Shown piece after piece: positions 51,149 through 61,595 of a stretch of 64,000 nucleotides of DNA. A program made the translations under genes and the position numbers. The stretch's first letter is position 1. Each line of letters begins with the position of its first letter. The notes under the pieces are model-generated. The model was not told the DNA's origin. It saw only the letters and a program-made list of their open reading frames with translations, and searched no databases. Source of the stretch: UBA4575 sp002386945 (GTDB lineage Bacteria > Pseudomonadota > Gammaproteobacteria > UBA4575); assembly GCA_943789445.1 (NCBI GenBank), contig CALSUC010000001.1, forward strand, positions 558,001 through 622,000. The letters are read 5' to 3'.

Positions 51149-51784
51149 GTGACGCAACGACATAACAAGCAGATTGACCCTGAAGACCTTAAAGTCTCCT
51201 TACTGGCCTGTGCCGGCATAGATGAAGCGGGGCGTGGTCCGCTTGCGGGCCCTGTTATTGCAGCAGCAGTCATTTTAGGTGATGGCCCTGACTGGTCTGA
51301 AGTGAATGATTCAAAAAAGCTCAGTGAGAGTAAACGTGAGAGGTTATCAGCGTATATTAAAAGTCATGCGCAAGCGTGGGCCTTAGGTCGTGCTGAAGTT
51401 GCTGAGATCGATGATTTGAATATCCTAAATGCCAGTTTGCTTGCTATGCAACGGGCTTTTTCTGGGCTCAGTCAGTCGGCCGAATTAGTCTTGGTTGATG
51501 GCAATTTCAGTCCTGATTTTGGTGTTCTCTCCTATGCCGTAGTGAAAGGCGATCAGCGTGTGAAAGCGATCGCAGCGGCCTCTATTCTAGCTAAAGTTAC
51601 ACGCGATCAAGAAATGTGTGATCTGCATCAAGATTTCCCCGAATATGGTTTTGCACAACATAAGGGCTATCCCAGCGCCAAGCACCTGAGTGCCTTACAG
51701 CAGCATGGTCCTTGCAGTCATCATCGGACTAGTTTTCGTCCAGTGCGTGAGTATTTGCACGGCAATAGGGCTGAGGGCGTTTAA
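51149..51784 (+). CDS. rnhB: Ribonuclease HII
   Basis: Removes RNA from RNA-DNA hybrids and single ribonucleotides in DNA. AGIDEAGRGPLAGPV carries D25 and E26, with LVDGNF and KVTRDQEM further on. The start is GTG at 51149; the first 20 residues are not part of the fold. Length 211. It overlaps dnaE by one base (TAATG), as usual. Confidence 0.95.
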   Translation: MTQRHNKQIDPEDLKVSLLACAGIDEAGRGPLAGPVIAAAVILGDGPDWSEVNDSKKLSESKRERLSAYIKSHAQAWALGRAEVAEIDDLNILNASLLAMQRAFSGLSQSAELVLVDGNFSPDFGVLSYAVVKGDQRVKAIAAASILAKVTRDQEMCDLHQDFPEYGFAQHKGYPSAKHLSALQQHGPCSHHRTSFRPVREYLHGNRAEGV

Positions 51785-54700
51785 TGGCGACCAATTTTAT
51801 TCATCTGCGAGTGCATAGCGAATATTCCATCGTCGATGGCATCGTACGTATTCCTTCCTTGCTAGATAAGGTGGTAGCCGATGCCATGCCGGCAGTCGCC
51901 TTAACCGATCAAACCAATCTATTTGCATTGGTGAAGTTTTATCGAGCAGCAATGGCACGCGGTGTGAAACCAATCATCGGCGCTGACTTCTACGTGCGTC
52001 ATACGCAGCAGCGTGAAACTTCACGCCTGACTCTGCTCTGTATGAACAATGTTGGCTATCGGAATATTACTGAACTGATCACCAAGGCCTACACTCACGG
52101 TCAACAAAGTGGCTTGGCCTGTGTCGATCAGGAATGGGTTGAAGAGCATGCGGAAGGCTTGATTGCTTTATCAGGTGGTCAGGCTGGCGAGCTTGGGCAG
52201 CTGCTGCTTAAAGATAAGCAAGAGCTTACAGATATCTGTCTCAATAACTGGACCAAGGTTTTTGATGGTCGATTTTATATTGAATTACAACGTACGGGTC
52301 GAGAAAACGAAGAGACGTATAACCAGCGAGCCTTAGCCTTAGCTAAGGCTCGTAATATGCCAGTGGTTGCAACTAATGATGTACGGTTTATTAGCACAGA
52401 AGAATTTGATGCGCATGAAGTGCGCGTATGTATTAACCAAAGTCGTGTCTTATCTGACCCTAGACGCACGCATGCCTATAGTGAGCAACAATATTTGCGT
52501 TCTGCCGAGGAGATGTCGCAGCTGTTTAGTGATGTGCCGTCAGCATTACAAAATACGGTCGAGATAGCCAAGCGCTGCAACGTTACACTTGAGTTTGGAA
52601 ACAATGTCTTACCGGAGTTTCCAATCCCTGATGCGGTGTCTACGGATGAATATCTCCGTCTGCAATCGGATGCAGGTCTGCAGGAGCGGCTAGGTGCCGG
52701 TGGTATCGCAACCGAGATCTTACCGTTATCTGATTACCATGAGCGACTAGAGATTGAGTTGGATGTTATTCAACGCATGGGCTATGCCGGCTACTTTCTT
52801 ATCGTATCTGACTTTACTCGTTGGGCACGTGAGAATGATGTACCTGTAGGGCCAGGGCGAGGTTCAGGTGCTGGATCCTTAGTCGCTTACGTGTTGGGTA
52901 TCACAGATATTGATCCTCTGCGCTATGACTTACTGTTCGAACGTTTCTTGAACCCTGAGCGGGTCTCCATGCCAGATTTCGATATCGACTTCTGTATGGC
53001 TGGGCGTGATCGTGTGATCGAGTATGTAGCTAAACGCTACGGTCGTGAAAAGGTTAGTCAGATTATTACTTACGGCACCATGGCTGCAAAGGCGGTGGTA
53101 CGTGATGTTGGTCGTGTCTTGGGACACTCCTATGGTTTTGTCGATCGAATAGCAAAGATGGTGCCATTTGAAATTGGCATGACGCTAAAAAAAGCCTTAG
53201 GACAAGAGAAAGATTTCCAAGCCTTATACGATGAAGAAGAGGAAGTACGTAGTCTGATTGATATGGCCTTGCAGTTGGAAGGTATCGCCAGAAATGCCGG
53301 CAAACATGCTGGTGGTGTGGTGATTGCACCTTCTAAGCTGACCGACTTTACACCGTTGTACTGTGAGGCGAGTGGCGCCAATATTGTTACCCAGCTTGAT
53401 AAGGATGACGTCGAAGCTATTGGCTTAGTGAAGTTTGATTTCTTGGGTCTTAGGACCTTAACGATTATTGATGGCACAGTGAAATCCATTAATCGTCGGC
53501 GGAAGAAAGAAAAGGAAGAGCCGCTAGAGCTTAACCAGATTCCGTTGGATGATGATGCCAGCTATCAGTTATTACAAGACCAACAGACAACCGCCGTATT
53601 CCAGTTAGAGTCTTCAGGTATCAAAGATATTCTAGGTCGTTTAAAGCCGGATAAATTTGATGACGTGGTTGCAATGGTCGCACTTTATCGGCCAGGACCG
53701 CTGCAGTCTGGCATGGTCGATGACTTTATCGATCGTAAGCATGGCGCCGCGATTGAATATCCGCACCCTGATTTGGAGCCGATCCTAAATCAAACCTACG
53801 GCGTTATCCTGTATCAAGAGCAAGTGATGCAGATTGCGCAGGTATTGGCCGGCTATACACTAGGTGGTGCCGATCTGTTACGGCGTGCCATGGGTAAGAA
53901 AAAGGCTTCTGAAATGGCCAAGCAACGCAGCATCTTTGTTGAGGGCTCAACTGAGCGTGGGGTGGATGAGGCCAAGGCCAACTATATCTTCGATTTGATG
54001 GAGAAGTTTGCTGGCTATGGTTTTAATAAGTCGCACTCTGTCGCCTATGCCTTACTGGCCTACCAAACAGCCTGGTTAAAGGCGCACTACCCAGCAGAGT
54101 TTATGGCCTCGGTATTATCCGCCGATATGGATAACACCGATAAGGTAGTTAACCTGATCGATGAATGCCGCACGATGGGGCTGGAGGTCATGCCGCCGAA
54201 TCTCAATAGCTCATACTATGCCTTTACCGTGACTGAAGAACATCAAGTGGTCTATGGTCTCGGTGCAATTAAAGGTGTCGGTGAGGCCGCGGTAGAATCA
54301 CTGGTGCAAGAGCGTGCTGCTGGGCCTTATAAAACCCTCAGCGATATGTGCATACGCTTAGATCTACAAAAGTTTAATCGTCGTAGCCTAGAGGCGATGA
54401 TTCGATCGGGTGCTGCGGATGTCTTTATGCAGAATCGCGCAACCCTGATGCATGCCTTACCAAAGGCAGTGCAGTTGGCCGATCAACAACAAAAAAATAA
54501 CGACACCGGGCAAAACGATTTGTTTGGTGGTGGCCAAGTCATGGCTAAAGAAGCCCTGTTAGAGCAGAAGCCTGAATGGGACATGGATGCCAAATTGGCG
54601 GCTGAGCGTGAGACCTTAGGGCTATATTTGACCGGTCATCCAGTCGACCAATATCGTCAAGAATTAAACAGCATTGTTGGTAAAAATTTGCGTCAGCGCC

Positions 54701-55257
54701 TCGCTATGCCAGTACCTGAAGTGGATTACCGTAATCGCAATAAAAACACGATTAAGGTTGCTGGTCTGTTGATGCATATGCGCCTGCGTAATAGTCCTTC
54801 TGGACGCATTGCGTTTTTGACGATTGATGACAACACGGCACGTTTAGATGTTGCTGTATTCACTGATGCCTATAGTCGATTTAAGCATCTCTTGGTGAAA
54901 GACCGGATTCTGATCATTGAAGGGGGCTTGAGTATCGATGAGTTCAATAGTCAGCCACGATTACGCGCAAATGAGATCGTTGCCCTGGAAGAGGTGCGAG
55001 TGGAGAAAGCCCGTGGCCTTATCATAGAGGTAGATGGTACGGTCACGGCAGAACGTAAAAGTGCTCTGGCCAAGGAGCTAATGGCGACATTGCAACAATA
55101 CCGTGGCGGCCAATGTCATATGGAAATCCAGTATCAGACCGACAGTGAACAGGGCAATTTACGTCTTGGAGAGCAGTGGAAGGTGATCCCAGAGCAAGAA
55201 TTATTGCGACGCTTAAATAACCTAGAAGGTGTAACCGGTATAAAAGTCCGTTATTAA
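51784..55257 (+). CDS. dnaE: DNA polymerase III alpha subunit
   Basis: The replicative polymerase catalytic subunit. A PHP domain starts FIHLRVHSEYSIVDG; the palm holds the catalytic MPDFDIDF with D400 and D402 (E. coli D401 and D403), then VGPGRGSGAGSLVAY; helix-hairpin-helix, OB fold (about 985-1065) and a C-terminal tau-binding region follow. Length 1157 matches E. coli (1160). One-base overlap with rnhB. Confidence 0.98.
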   Translation: MATNFIHLRVHSEYSIVDGIVRIPSLLDKVVADAMPAVALTDQTNLFALVKFYRAAMARGVKPIIGADFYVRHTQQRETSRLTLLCMNNVGYRNITELITKAYTHGQQSGLACVDQEWVEEHAEGLIALSGGQAGELGQLLLKDKQELTDICLNNWTKVFDGRFYIELQRTGRENEETYNQRALALAKARNMPVVATNDVRFISTEEFDAHEVRVCINQSRVLSDPRRTHAYSEQQYLRSAEEMSQLFSDVPSALQNTVEIAKRCNVTLEFGNNVLPEFPIPDAVSTDEYLRLQSDAGLQERLGAGGIATEILPLSDYHERLEIELDVIQRMGYAGYFLIVSDFTRWARENDVPVGPGRGSGAGSLVAYVLGITDIDPLRYDLLFERFLNPERVSMPDFDIDFCMAGRDRVIEYVAKRYGREKVSQIITYGTMAAKAVVRDVGRVLGHSYGFVDRIAKMVPFEIGMTLKKALGQEKDFQALYDEEEEVRSLIDMALQLEGIARNAGKHAGGVVIAPSKLTDFTPLYCEASGANIVTQLDKDDVEAIGLVKFDFLGLRTLTIIDGTVKSINRRRKKEKEEPLELNQIPLDDDASYQLLQDQQTTAVFQLESSGIKDILGRLKPDKFDDVVAMVALYRPGPLQSGMVDDFIDRKHGAAIEYPHPDLEPILNQTYGVILYQEQVMQIAQVLAGYTLGGADLLRRAMGKKKASEMAKQRSIFVEGSTERGVDEAKANYIFDLMEKFAGYGFNKSHSVAYALLAYQTAWLKAHYPAEFMASVLSADMDNTDKVVNLIDECRTMGLEVMPPNLNSSYYAFTVTEEHQVVYGLGAIKGVGEAAVESLVQERAAGPYKTLSDMCIRLDLQKFNRRSLEAMIRSGAADVFMQNRATLMHALPKAVQLADQQQKNNDTGQNDLFGGGQVMAKEALLEQKPEWDMDAKLAAERETLGLYLTGHPVDQYRQELNSIVGKNLRQRLAMPVPEVDYRNRNKNTIKVAGLLMHMRLRNSPSGRIAFLTIDDNTARLDVAVFTDAYSRFKHLLVKDRILIIEGGLSIDEFNSQPRLRANEIVALEEVRVEKARGLIIEVDGTVTAERKSALAKELMATLQQYRGGQCHMEIQYQTDSEQGNLRLGEQWKVIPEQELLRRLNNLEGVTGIKVRY

Positions 55258-55344
55258 ACCGCCTCCTATTGTTTTAACATGCGTTATACTATGTATTTAC
55301 ACCCCTAAGGCCATGATTGGCCAAGAAAATAGACCGAACAAGAT

Positions 55345-56301
55345 ATGATAACTGATCATTTAGAATTTGAGCAGCCGATCTTTGAAATTGAAGCGAAGAT
55401 CGATGAATTGCGTCGTGTAGAACAAGACAGTGATGTTGAACTCAGTAGTGAGATTGCGAAATTAAGCGCTCGACGTAAAGTCTTGAGTGACTCTATTTAC
55501 GGCAAACTTACGCCATGGCAAGTGGCACAGATCGCACGCCATCCACGTCGCCCTTACACCCTCGATTATGTCGAGCATCTGTTCACCGACTTTGAAGAGC
55601 TGCATGGCGATCGCGCCTATGCTGATGACTTCGCTATTATTACAGGATTGGCCCGTTTTGAAGGCCGTTCAGTGGTGATTATCGGGCATCAAAAAGGGCG
55701 TAATACAAAAGAAAATCTAGAGCGAAATTTTGGTATGCCAAGACCTGAAGGTTACCGTAAGGCCTTGCGTGTGATGAAGATGGCAGAAAAGTTTCAGCTG
55801 CCGGTGATTACCTTTATTGATACCCCGGGCGCCTACCCAGGTGTTGGTGCCGAAGAGCGTGGTCAAGCGCAGGCGATTGCACAGAATTTATATGAGATGG
55901 CACGATTAAGAACGCCGATTATATGTCACGTTATTGGTGAAGGCGGTTCTGGTGGTGCATTGGCTATTGGTGTTGGTGATCATCTCGCTATGCTTAATTA
56001 CAGTACCTATTCAGTGATCTCACCAGAAGGCTGTGCCTCTATTCTGTGGAAGAATGCAGATAAGGCAGAAGAAGCGGCAACCACTTTGGGTATTACTGCC
56101 GAGCGGTTGATGGAGCTAGGTTTGATCGATGAAATTATTGCAGAGCCACAGACTGGCGCACATCGCAATCTAGAGCAGACCTGTGAAGCTATGCGTATTT
56201 CGATCAGTGCAAATCTCGAGCGGATGGCAAAGTTAGAGGTCAATCAAATGTTAGCGAAGCGCTATGAGCGATTGACAAGCTACGGTGCCTTCAAGAAGTA
56301 A
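55345..56301 (+). CDS. accA: Acetyl-CoA carboxylase carboxyltransferase subunit alpha
   Basis: With AccD transfers the carboxyl group to acetyl-CoA to make malonyl-CoA. LEFEQPIFEIEAKIDEL at the N-terminus, RHPRRPYTLDYV, DTPGAYPGVGAEERGQ and GEGGSGGALAIGVGD are typical. Length 318. Between dnaE and tilS, as in E. coli order dnaE-accA. A GGCCA-TGAT-TGGCC hairpin at 55309-55322 lies in its leader. Confidence 0.97.
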   Translation: MITDHLEFEQPIFEIEAKIDELRRVEQDSDVELSSEIAKLSARRKVLSDSIYGKLTPWQVAQIARHPRRPYTLDYVEHLFTDFEELHGDRAYADDFAIITGLARFEGRSVVIIGHQKGRNTKENLERNFGMPRPEGYRKALRVMKMAEKFQLPVITFIDTPGAYPGVGAEERGQAQAIAQNLYEMARLRTPIICHVIGEGGSGGALAIGVGDHLAMLNYSTYSVISPEGCASILWKNADKAEEAATTLGITAERLMELGLIDEIIAEPQTGAHRNLEQTCEAMRISISANLERMAKLEVNQMLAKRYERLTSYGAFKK

Positions 56302-56311
56302 GCGAATGATT

Positions 56312-56336
56312 CTGCTGTGGCCTCTGGCCGCAGCAG
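56312..56336 (+). repeat. Hairpin between accA and tilS
   Basis: CTGCTG-T-GGCC (56312-56322), TCT loop and GGCC-G-CAGCAG (56326-56336) form a ten-pair stem with one mismatch. There is no T-run. It may protect the accA transcript or slow read-through into tilS. Confidence 0.5.
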
Positions 56337-56364
56337 TGTTACGTATGTCAGTTCGGATGCCAAT

Positions 56365-57672
56365 ATGAGTGATCTGCAAAGTAAGATCGCTCAGTACTTG
56401 GAAACCATGCTAAGTACTGATCAACAATCTCCCCTATGTGTTGCCTTTAGTGGTGGCCTAGATTCCACCGTATTACTCCATGCCCTGGTGCAACAGGTAG
56501 TCGATAGACCATTACGTGCCTTGCATATCAACCATCAATTACAAGGTAGTGCCGATGACTGGCAGGCGCATTGTCGTCAGTTTTGTCAAGATCATGCCGT
56601 CGCCTTTCAATCGATTCGTGTTGTTACTGAAGCATTTCAAGGTCTCGGGCTCGAGGGTGCCGCGCGCGCTGCGCGCTATCAGGCCTTTAGTGAAAACTTA
56701 GGGCAGGGTGAATCGCTACTGACAGCACATCATGCTGACGATCAAGTAGAAACTATGTTGCTCGCCTTAATGCGTGGCAGTGGGGCCTTGGGTCTAGCCG
56801 CCTGTGCGCCACAACGGCCATTGGGGCAGGGTCAGTTGATTCGGCCCTTATTGGATATCTCGCGGCAACAATTACAGCAGTATGCAGAACAGCATCATCT
56901 GAGCTGGATCGATGATCCAAGTAACCAAAGCCTAGCGTTTGATCGTAACTACCTACGGCATGAAGTAATTCCACGGCTGGCCATGCGCTGGCCGCAATTA
57001 AATACCACAGTATCGCGTTCCATCACATGGCAGTCGGAACAAAGCCAGCTACTGTCTGATTTGGCTGCTAGTGATTTAACGCAGCTAGAGTTGGATGTAG
57101 CGCCGACTTATGACGGCTTGGGCTCACCGGTCAGTACCGTAGACTGTAAGCAGCTACTGGCATTGAGCCCGGCACGGCAACGCAATGTGTTGCGTCATTG
57201 GATGAGTAGCAAGGGCTTTGTCTTGCCCTCGGCAGCGGTACTTGAGCAGATTCGCACAGCGGCACTAACCAGTGGCAGTGAGACCAGTCCTCGCGTGCAA
57301 TGGGGCGAGGCTGAAATCCGGCGTTATCGACAACAATTATATCTACAGACGCCTTTGGCCGAGCATGATGCCAGTCAATGCCTGAGCTGGGATCTGCAGC
57401 AGACTTTAGATTTATCATCATTGGGGATAGTGCTGACGCAGGCTGATTTATTGCAACAGGGGCTGAAACTTCCTCAGATCACGCAGGTGCAGGTGCGTTT
57501 TCGCTCCGGCGGTGAATCTATCAGAGTGAGTAAAAGAGCCTGCAGCAAAGACTTGAAGGGTGTATTCCAAGAGTTTGGGCTGCCCCCTTGGCTGCGAGAT
57601 CGCGTCCCTTTGATTTTTTATCAGGACGAGCTGATTTGTGTCTGGAATATAGCGATTAGCGACGGATATTAA
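56365..57672 (+). CDS. tilS: tRNA(Ile)-lysidine synthase
   Basis: Converts the wobble C of tRNA-Ile(CAU) to lysidine. The PP-loop SGGLDST is at 29-35, followed by HINHQLQ, HHADDQVETMLLALMRG and the C-terminal TilS domain (RVSKRACSKDLKGVFQEFG). I chose the ATG at 56365 (435 residues, E. coli 432); a longer frame would run through the accA hairpin. Essential in most bacteria. Confidence 0.94.
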   Translation: MSDLQSKIAQYLETMLSTDQQSPLCVAFSGGLDSTVLLHALVQQVVDRPLRALHINHQLQGSADDWQAHCRQFCQDHAVAFQSIRVVTEAFQGLGLEGAARAARYQAFSENLGQGESLLTAHHADDQVETMLLALMRGSGALGLAACAPQRPLGQGQLIRPLLDISRQQLQQYAEQHHLSWIDDPSNQSLAFDRNYLRHEVIPRLAMRWPQLNTTVSRSITWQSEQSQLLSDLAASDLTQLELDVAPTYDGLGSPVSTVDCKQLLALSPARQRNVLRHWMSSKGFVLPSAAVLEQIRTAALTSGSETSPRVQWGEAEIRRYRQQLYLQTPLAEHDASQCLSWDLQQTLDLSSLGIVLTQADLLQQGLKLPQITQVQVRFRSGGESIRVSKRACSKDLKGVFQEFGLPPWLRDRVPLIFYQDELICVWNIAISDGY

Positions 57673-57734
57673 TTGAGCCTTGGGGCCTGCTTTGGTACCC
57701 TATGAACCCATCCTGCATTTAGGAATTTTAACCT

Positions 57735-59426
57735 ATGACACGCTACGTATTTATCACTGGCGGGGTGGTCTCATCTCTTGGTAAGGGCATCGCCAGCGCA
57801 TCTTTGGGTGCAATTTTAGAAGCACGTGGCCTGTCCGTCACGATGATCAAGCTCGACCCCTACATCAATGTTGACCCCGGCACTATGAGTCCGTTTCAAC
57901 ATGGCGAGGTCTATGTCACCGAAGACGGTGCAGAAACTGATTTAGATTTAGGGCATTACGAACGCTTTGTGCGTTTCCGTGCCAAGCGATCGAACAACTT
58001 TACTGCAGGCCAAATCTACGAGAGCGTGATCCGTAAAGAGCGTCGTGGTGACTACCTTGGTGGTACCGTGCAGGTTATTCCGCATATTACCGATGAGATT
58101 AAAGCCTCTGTCCGTCGCGGTGCCGAGGGTGCAGATGTCGCCTTAGTCGAGATTGGCGGTACGGTAGGTGATATTGAATCGCTACCTTTCTTGGAAGCGA
58201 TCCGTCAGATGGGTGTAGAGATGGGGCGTAAGCACACGCTTTATATGCATTTAACCTTAGTGCCCTACATGAAGGCCTCAGGCGAAGTCAAAACCAAGCC
58301 AACGCAACACTCGGTGAAAGAACTACGTTCAATTGGTATTCAGCCGGATATTCTAGTCTGCCGTAGCGATCGGCCAGTACCCGATAACGAGCGCAAGAAG
58401 ATTGCCTTGTTTACCAATGTTGAAGAAAAAGCAGTGATTTCATCGGTAGATGTCAGCAGTATCTACAAGATTCCACTGTGGCTGCATTCGCAAAGCCTAG
58501 ACAACATCGTATTAGAGAAATTCCAATTGGATCTGCCGCAGGCAGACTTAACCGACTGGAAAGACGTCGTGCATGCGGTTGAGTTTCCAGAAGTGGAAGT
58601 CAATATCTTCATGGTCGGTAAGTATGTTGACCTGACTGAATCGTATAAATCATTGAATGAATCCTTGATCCACGCCGGTATACAGACCAAGACCAAGATC
58701 AATATTCACTACGTAGACTCTGAGAATATCGAGGTCAGTGGCACCAATATGCTAGCCGATGCCGATGCCATTTTGGTTCCTGGTGGCTTTGGTTCACGAG
58801 GGATTGAAGGCAAGATTATGGCGGCGCAATATGCGCGTGAGCATAAGGTACCGTATTTGGGTATCTGTCTCGGCATGCAAGTCGCAGTGATTGAATATGC
58901 ACGCAATGTGGCTGGTCTAGAGGGCGCTCACAGTACTGAGATCATGATAGACACACCACATCCAGTGATTGCCTTGATTGAAGAATGGCAGGATCGTGAT
59001 GGTCAGGTCGAGAAGCGTGATGCCGATTCTGATCTCGGTGGCACCATGCGTCTCGGTGCACAGGAATGCAAATTGGAAGAGGGTTCCTTGGTGCATGAGT
59101 TATACCAAGAAGAAGTCATTCGAGAGCGCCATCGCCATCGCTATGAATTTAATAGTTTCTTCCTCCAGCAATTGAATGATGCAGGTTTAAGCTTTACCGG
59201 TAAATCAATCGATGATCACTTGGTTGAAGTGGTCGAAATTGCCGAACATCCTTGGTATCTGGGTTGTCAGTTCCACCCGGAATTTACATCGACACCACGT
59301 GATGGTCATCCTTTATTCACTGGTTTTGTTAAGGCCGCAAGAAAGAAGCGTTTTCCTAATGGGGAAACAGCAGAATACAGCGATGCCGATACCAGTAATG
59401 TGATTAGTCTGACGGACAAAATATGA
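57735..59426 (+). CDS. pyrG: CTP synthase
   Basis: Aminates UTP to CTP with glutamine. The synthase half opens YVFITGGVVSSLGKGI and has HYERF, GGTVGDIE and KTKPTQHSV; the glutaminase half has GICLGMQ with nucleophile C378, and the His-Glu of HPEFTS. Length 563, slightly longer than E. coli. ATGA overlap with kdsA. pyrG-kdsA-eno is a common gammaproteobacterial unit. Confidence 0.97.
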   Translation: MTRYVFITGGVVSSLGKGIASASLGAILEARGLSVTMIKLDPYINVDPGTMSPFQHGEVYVTEDGAETDLDLGHYERFVRFRAKRSNNFTAGQIYESVIRKERRGDYLGGTVQVIPHITDEIKASVRRGAEGADVALVEIGGTVGDIESLPFLEAIRQMGVEMGRKHTLYMHLTLVPYMKASGEVKTKPTQHSVKELRSIGIQPDILVCRSDRPVPDNERKKIALFTNVEEKAVISSVDVSSIYKIPLWLHSQSLDNIVLEKFQLDLPQADLTDWKDVVHAVEFPEVEVNIFMVGKYVDLTESYKSLNESLIHAGIQTKTKINIHYVDSENIEVSGTNMLADADAILVPGGFGSRGIEGKIMAAQYAREHKVPYLGICLGMQVAVIEYARNVAGLEGAHSTEIMIDTPHPVIALIEEWQDRDGQVEKRDADSDLGGTMRLGAQECKLEEGSLVHELYQEEVIRERHRHRYEFNSFFLQQLNDAGLSFTGKSIDDHLVEVVEIAEHPWYLGCQFHPEFTSTPRDGHPLFTGFVKAARKKRFPNGETAEYSDADTSNVISLTDKI

Positions 59427-60259
59427 AACTATGTGGTTTTGAGGTCGGGCTAGATCAGCCCCTATTCTTGATTGCTGGACCCTGTGTTATCGAGAGCATG
59501 GAGCTTGCGCGTGAGACAGCGGGTCAGCTGAAGGAGATTAGCGAGAGATTAAATATCCCGTTTATCTATAAATCCTCTTTCGATAAGGCCAATCGCACCT
59601 CGAATGACAGTTTTCGTGGACCTGGCATCGAAAAAGGTCTGACGATCCTCGAAAGCATCAAAAAAGAATTTGATCTGCCGGTATTGACCGATGTGCACGA
59701 AGACACGCCGATGGACGAGGTCGCGGCAGTGGTCGATGTGCTACAAACCCCTGCATTCTTATGCCGTCAAACGAACTTTATCCAGCGTGTAGCCGCTACC
59801 GGTAGAGCGGTCAACATCAAGAAAGGTCAGTTTTTGGCCCCTTGGGACATGACGCATGTAGTCGAAAAGGCCCGATCGGTCGGAAATGAGCAGATTATGG
59901 TCTGTGAACGAGGTGCTTCCTTCGGATATGGTAACTTAGTCTCCGATATGCGCTCATTAGCGATCATGCGCGATACTAATTGTCCAGTAGTCTTTGATGC
60001 CACACATTCGGTACAATTGCCCGGCGGCCAAGGTGCTAGTTCGGGTGGTCAACGAGAATTTGTCCCAGTACTAGCACGCGCTGCGGTAGCAGTGGGTGTC
60101 GCCGGTGTCTTCATGGAAACACATCCAGATCCAAGTGTAGCTAAGAGCGATGGGCCTAATGCCTGGCCATTAGATAAAATGGAAGCCTTGTTAAGCGGCA
60201 TGATCGAACTCGATCGGATAGTGAAGGCTGGCCAACTACTAGAACAAGAGATGACCTAA
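59423..60259 (+). CDS. kdsA: 3-Deoxy-D-manno-octulosonate 8-phosphate synthase
   Basis: Makes Kdo-8-phosphate from arabinose-5-phosphate and PEP for lipopolysaccharide. FLIAGPCVIES, KSSFDKANRTS, GPGIEKGL, DVHED and FDATHSVQLPGG match. Length 278. The presence of kdsA implies that Kdo and lipid A are made, although the lpx genes are not in the window. Confidence 0.97.
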   Translation: MKLCGFEVGLDQPLFLIAGPCVIESMELARETAGQLKEISERLNIPFIYKSSFDKANRTSNDSFRGPGIEKGLTILESIKKEFDLPVLTDVHEDTPMDEVAAVVDVLQTPAFLCRQTNFIQRVAATGRAVNIKKGQFLAPWDMTHVVEKARSVGNEQIMVCERGASFGYGNLVSDMRSLAIMRDTNCPVVFDATHSVQLPGGQGASSGGQREFVPVLARAAVAVGVAGVFMETHPDPSVAKSDGPNAWPLDKMEALLSGMIELDRIVKAGQLLEQEMT

Positions 60260-60295
60260 AAAGGTCACGCGAATTAAATTTCAGGAAACCAGTAT

Positions 60296-61573
60296 ATGTC
60301 ACAGATTAAAAAAATTAACGCACGCGAAGTCATTGATTCTCGTGGTAACCCAACTGTAGAGGCCGATGTTTATCTAGCCTCCGGTGCTATGGGTCGTGCC
60401 GCAGTACCATCTGGTGCGTCAACCGGTGCCTTAGAAGCACTTGAGATGCGCGATGGTGATGATGCTCGTTATCTGGGTAAGGGCGTTCAAAAAGCCGTAA
60501 AGAATATTATCGAGCAGATTCAACCTGCCTTGATCGGTGCCGATGCACTGCGCCAAGAGTATGTCGATGAAGTGATGCTACAGGTCGATGGCACTAAGAA
60601 TAAATCAAAGCTAGGTGCGAATGCCTTGCTTGCCGTGTCTTTGGCAAATGCCAAGGCAGCTGCAGCACATCAACAAATGCCTTTGTATCGCTCACTCAAT
60701 AACGGGTCTCCGTTATGCTTGCCGGTACCTATGATGAATATCATCAATGGTGGTGCGCATGCGCATAAAGGTACTGATATTCAAGAGTTTATGGTTATCG
60801 CGCATGGTGTTGATTCATTAAGCGAAGCAGTCCGTGCTGGCTGTGAGATCTTCCATGCCTTGAAGTCGATCTTGAAAAAGATGGGTCATAACACAGCGGT
60901 CGGTGACGAAGGTGGTTTTGCACCGAGCTTGGCAGCTAATGAGCAAGCGATCGAAGTCATCCTCGAAGCGATTACAGCGGCCGGTTATAAGCCGGGCGAA
61001 CAGGTCAGTATCGGTTTGGATTGTGCCAGTTCTGAATTCTATAAAGACGGGCTGTACCACCTGACCTCAGAGGGTAAGACTTATGAGTCAGCTGCCTTTG
61101 TTGATTATCTGGTCGCATTAGTAGACAAGTACCCTATCATCACGATCGAAGACGGTCTGGATGAAGGTGATTGGGACGGCTGGAAGACCTTGACCGAAAA
61201 ATTAGGTCAGCGTGTGCAGCTGGTTGGTGACGATCTATTTGTAACCAACACTGAAATTTTAGCGAAAGGTATTGAGCTAGGTGTAGCCAACTCTATCTTG
61301 ATTAAGCTTAATCAGATCGGCACCTTGACCGAGACCATGGCAGCTATCGAGATGGCACGCCAAGCGAATTATAGTTCTGTTATCTCACATCGTTCTGGTG
61401 AAACTGAAGATGTCTTTATTGCTGACTTAGCAGTGGCTACTGGTGCAGGTCAGATCAAGACCGGTTCCTTGTCACGTTCTGATCGTGTTGCGAAGTACAA
61501 TCAATTGATTCGTATCGAAGAAGAATTAGGCAGTGAAGCAGTTTACCCAGGTAAGTCGGTCTTCAAACAGTGA
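60296..61573 (+). CDS. eno: Enolase
   Basis: Interconverts 2-phosphoglycerate and PEP; also part of RNA degradosomes in some bacteria. KINAREVIDSRGNPTVE, GGAHAHKGTDIQEFM, the metal aspartate region and LIKLNQIGTLTET, SHRSGETED are present. Length 425. AGGA nine bases before the ATG. Confidence 0.98.
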   Translation: MSQIKKINAREVIDSRGNPTVEADVYLASGAMGRAAVPSGASTGALEALEMRDGDDARYLGKGVQKAVKNIIEQIQPALIGADALRQEYVDEVMLQVDGTKNKSKLGANALLAVSLANAKAAAAHQQMPLYRSLNNGSPLCLPVPMMNIINGGAHAHKGTDIQEFMVIAHGVDSLSEAVRAGCEIFHALKSILKKMGHNTAVGDEGGFAPSLAANEQAIEVILEAITAAGYKPGEQVSIGLDCASSEFYKDGLYHLTSEGKTYESAAFVDYLVALVDKYPIITIEDGLDEGDWDGWKTLTEKLGQRVQLVGDDLFVTNTEILAKGIELGVANSILIKLNQIGTLTETMAAIEMARQANYSSVISHRSGETEDVFIADLAVATGAGQIKTGSLSRSDRVAKYNQLIRIEEELGSEAVYPGKSVFKQ

Positions 61574-61595
61574 TCGCAAGCGAACGGCCGGACTG

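Noticed and set aside
61533..61595. Longer FtsB start overlapping eno
   Set aside because: Adds 21 polar residues before the membrane span that no FtsB has; the ATG at 61596 fits the family.
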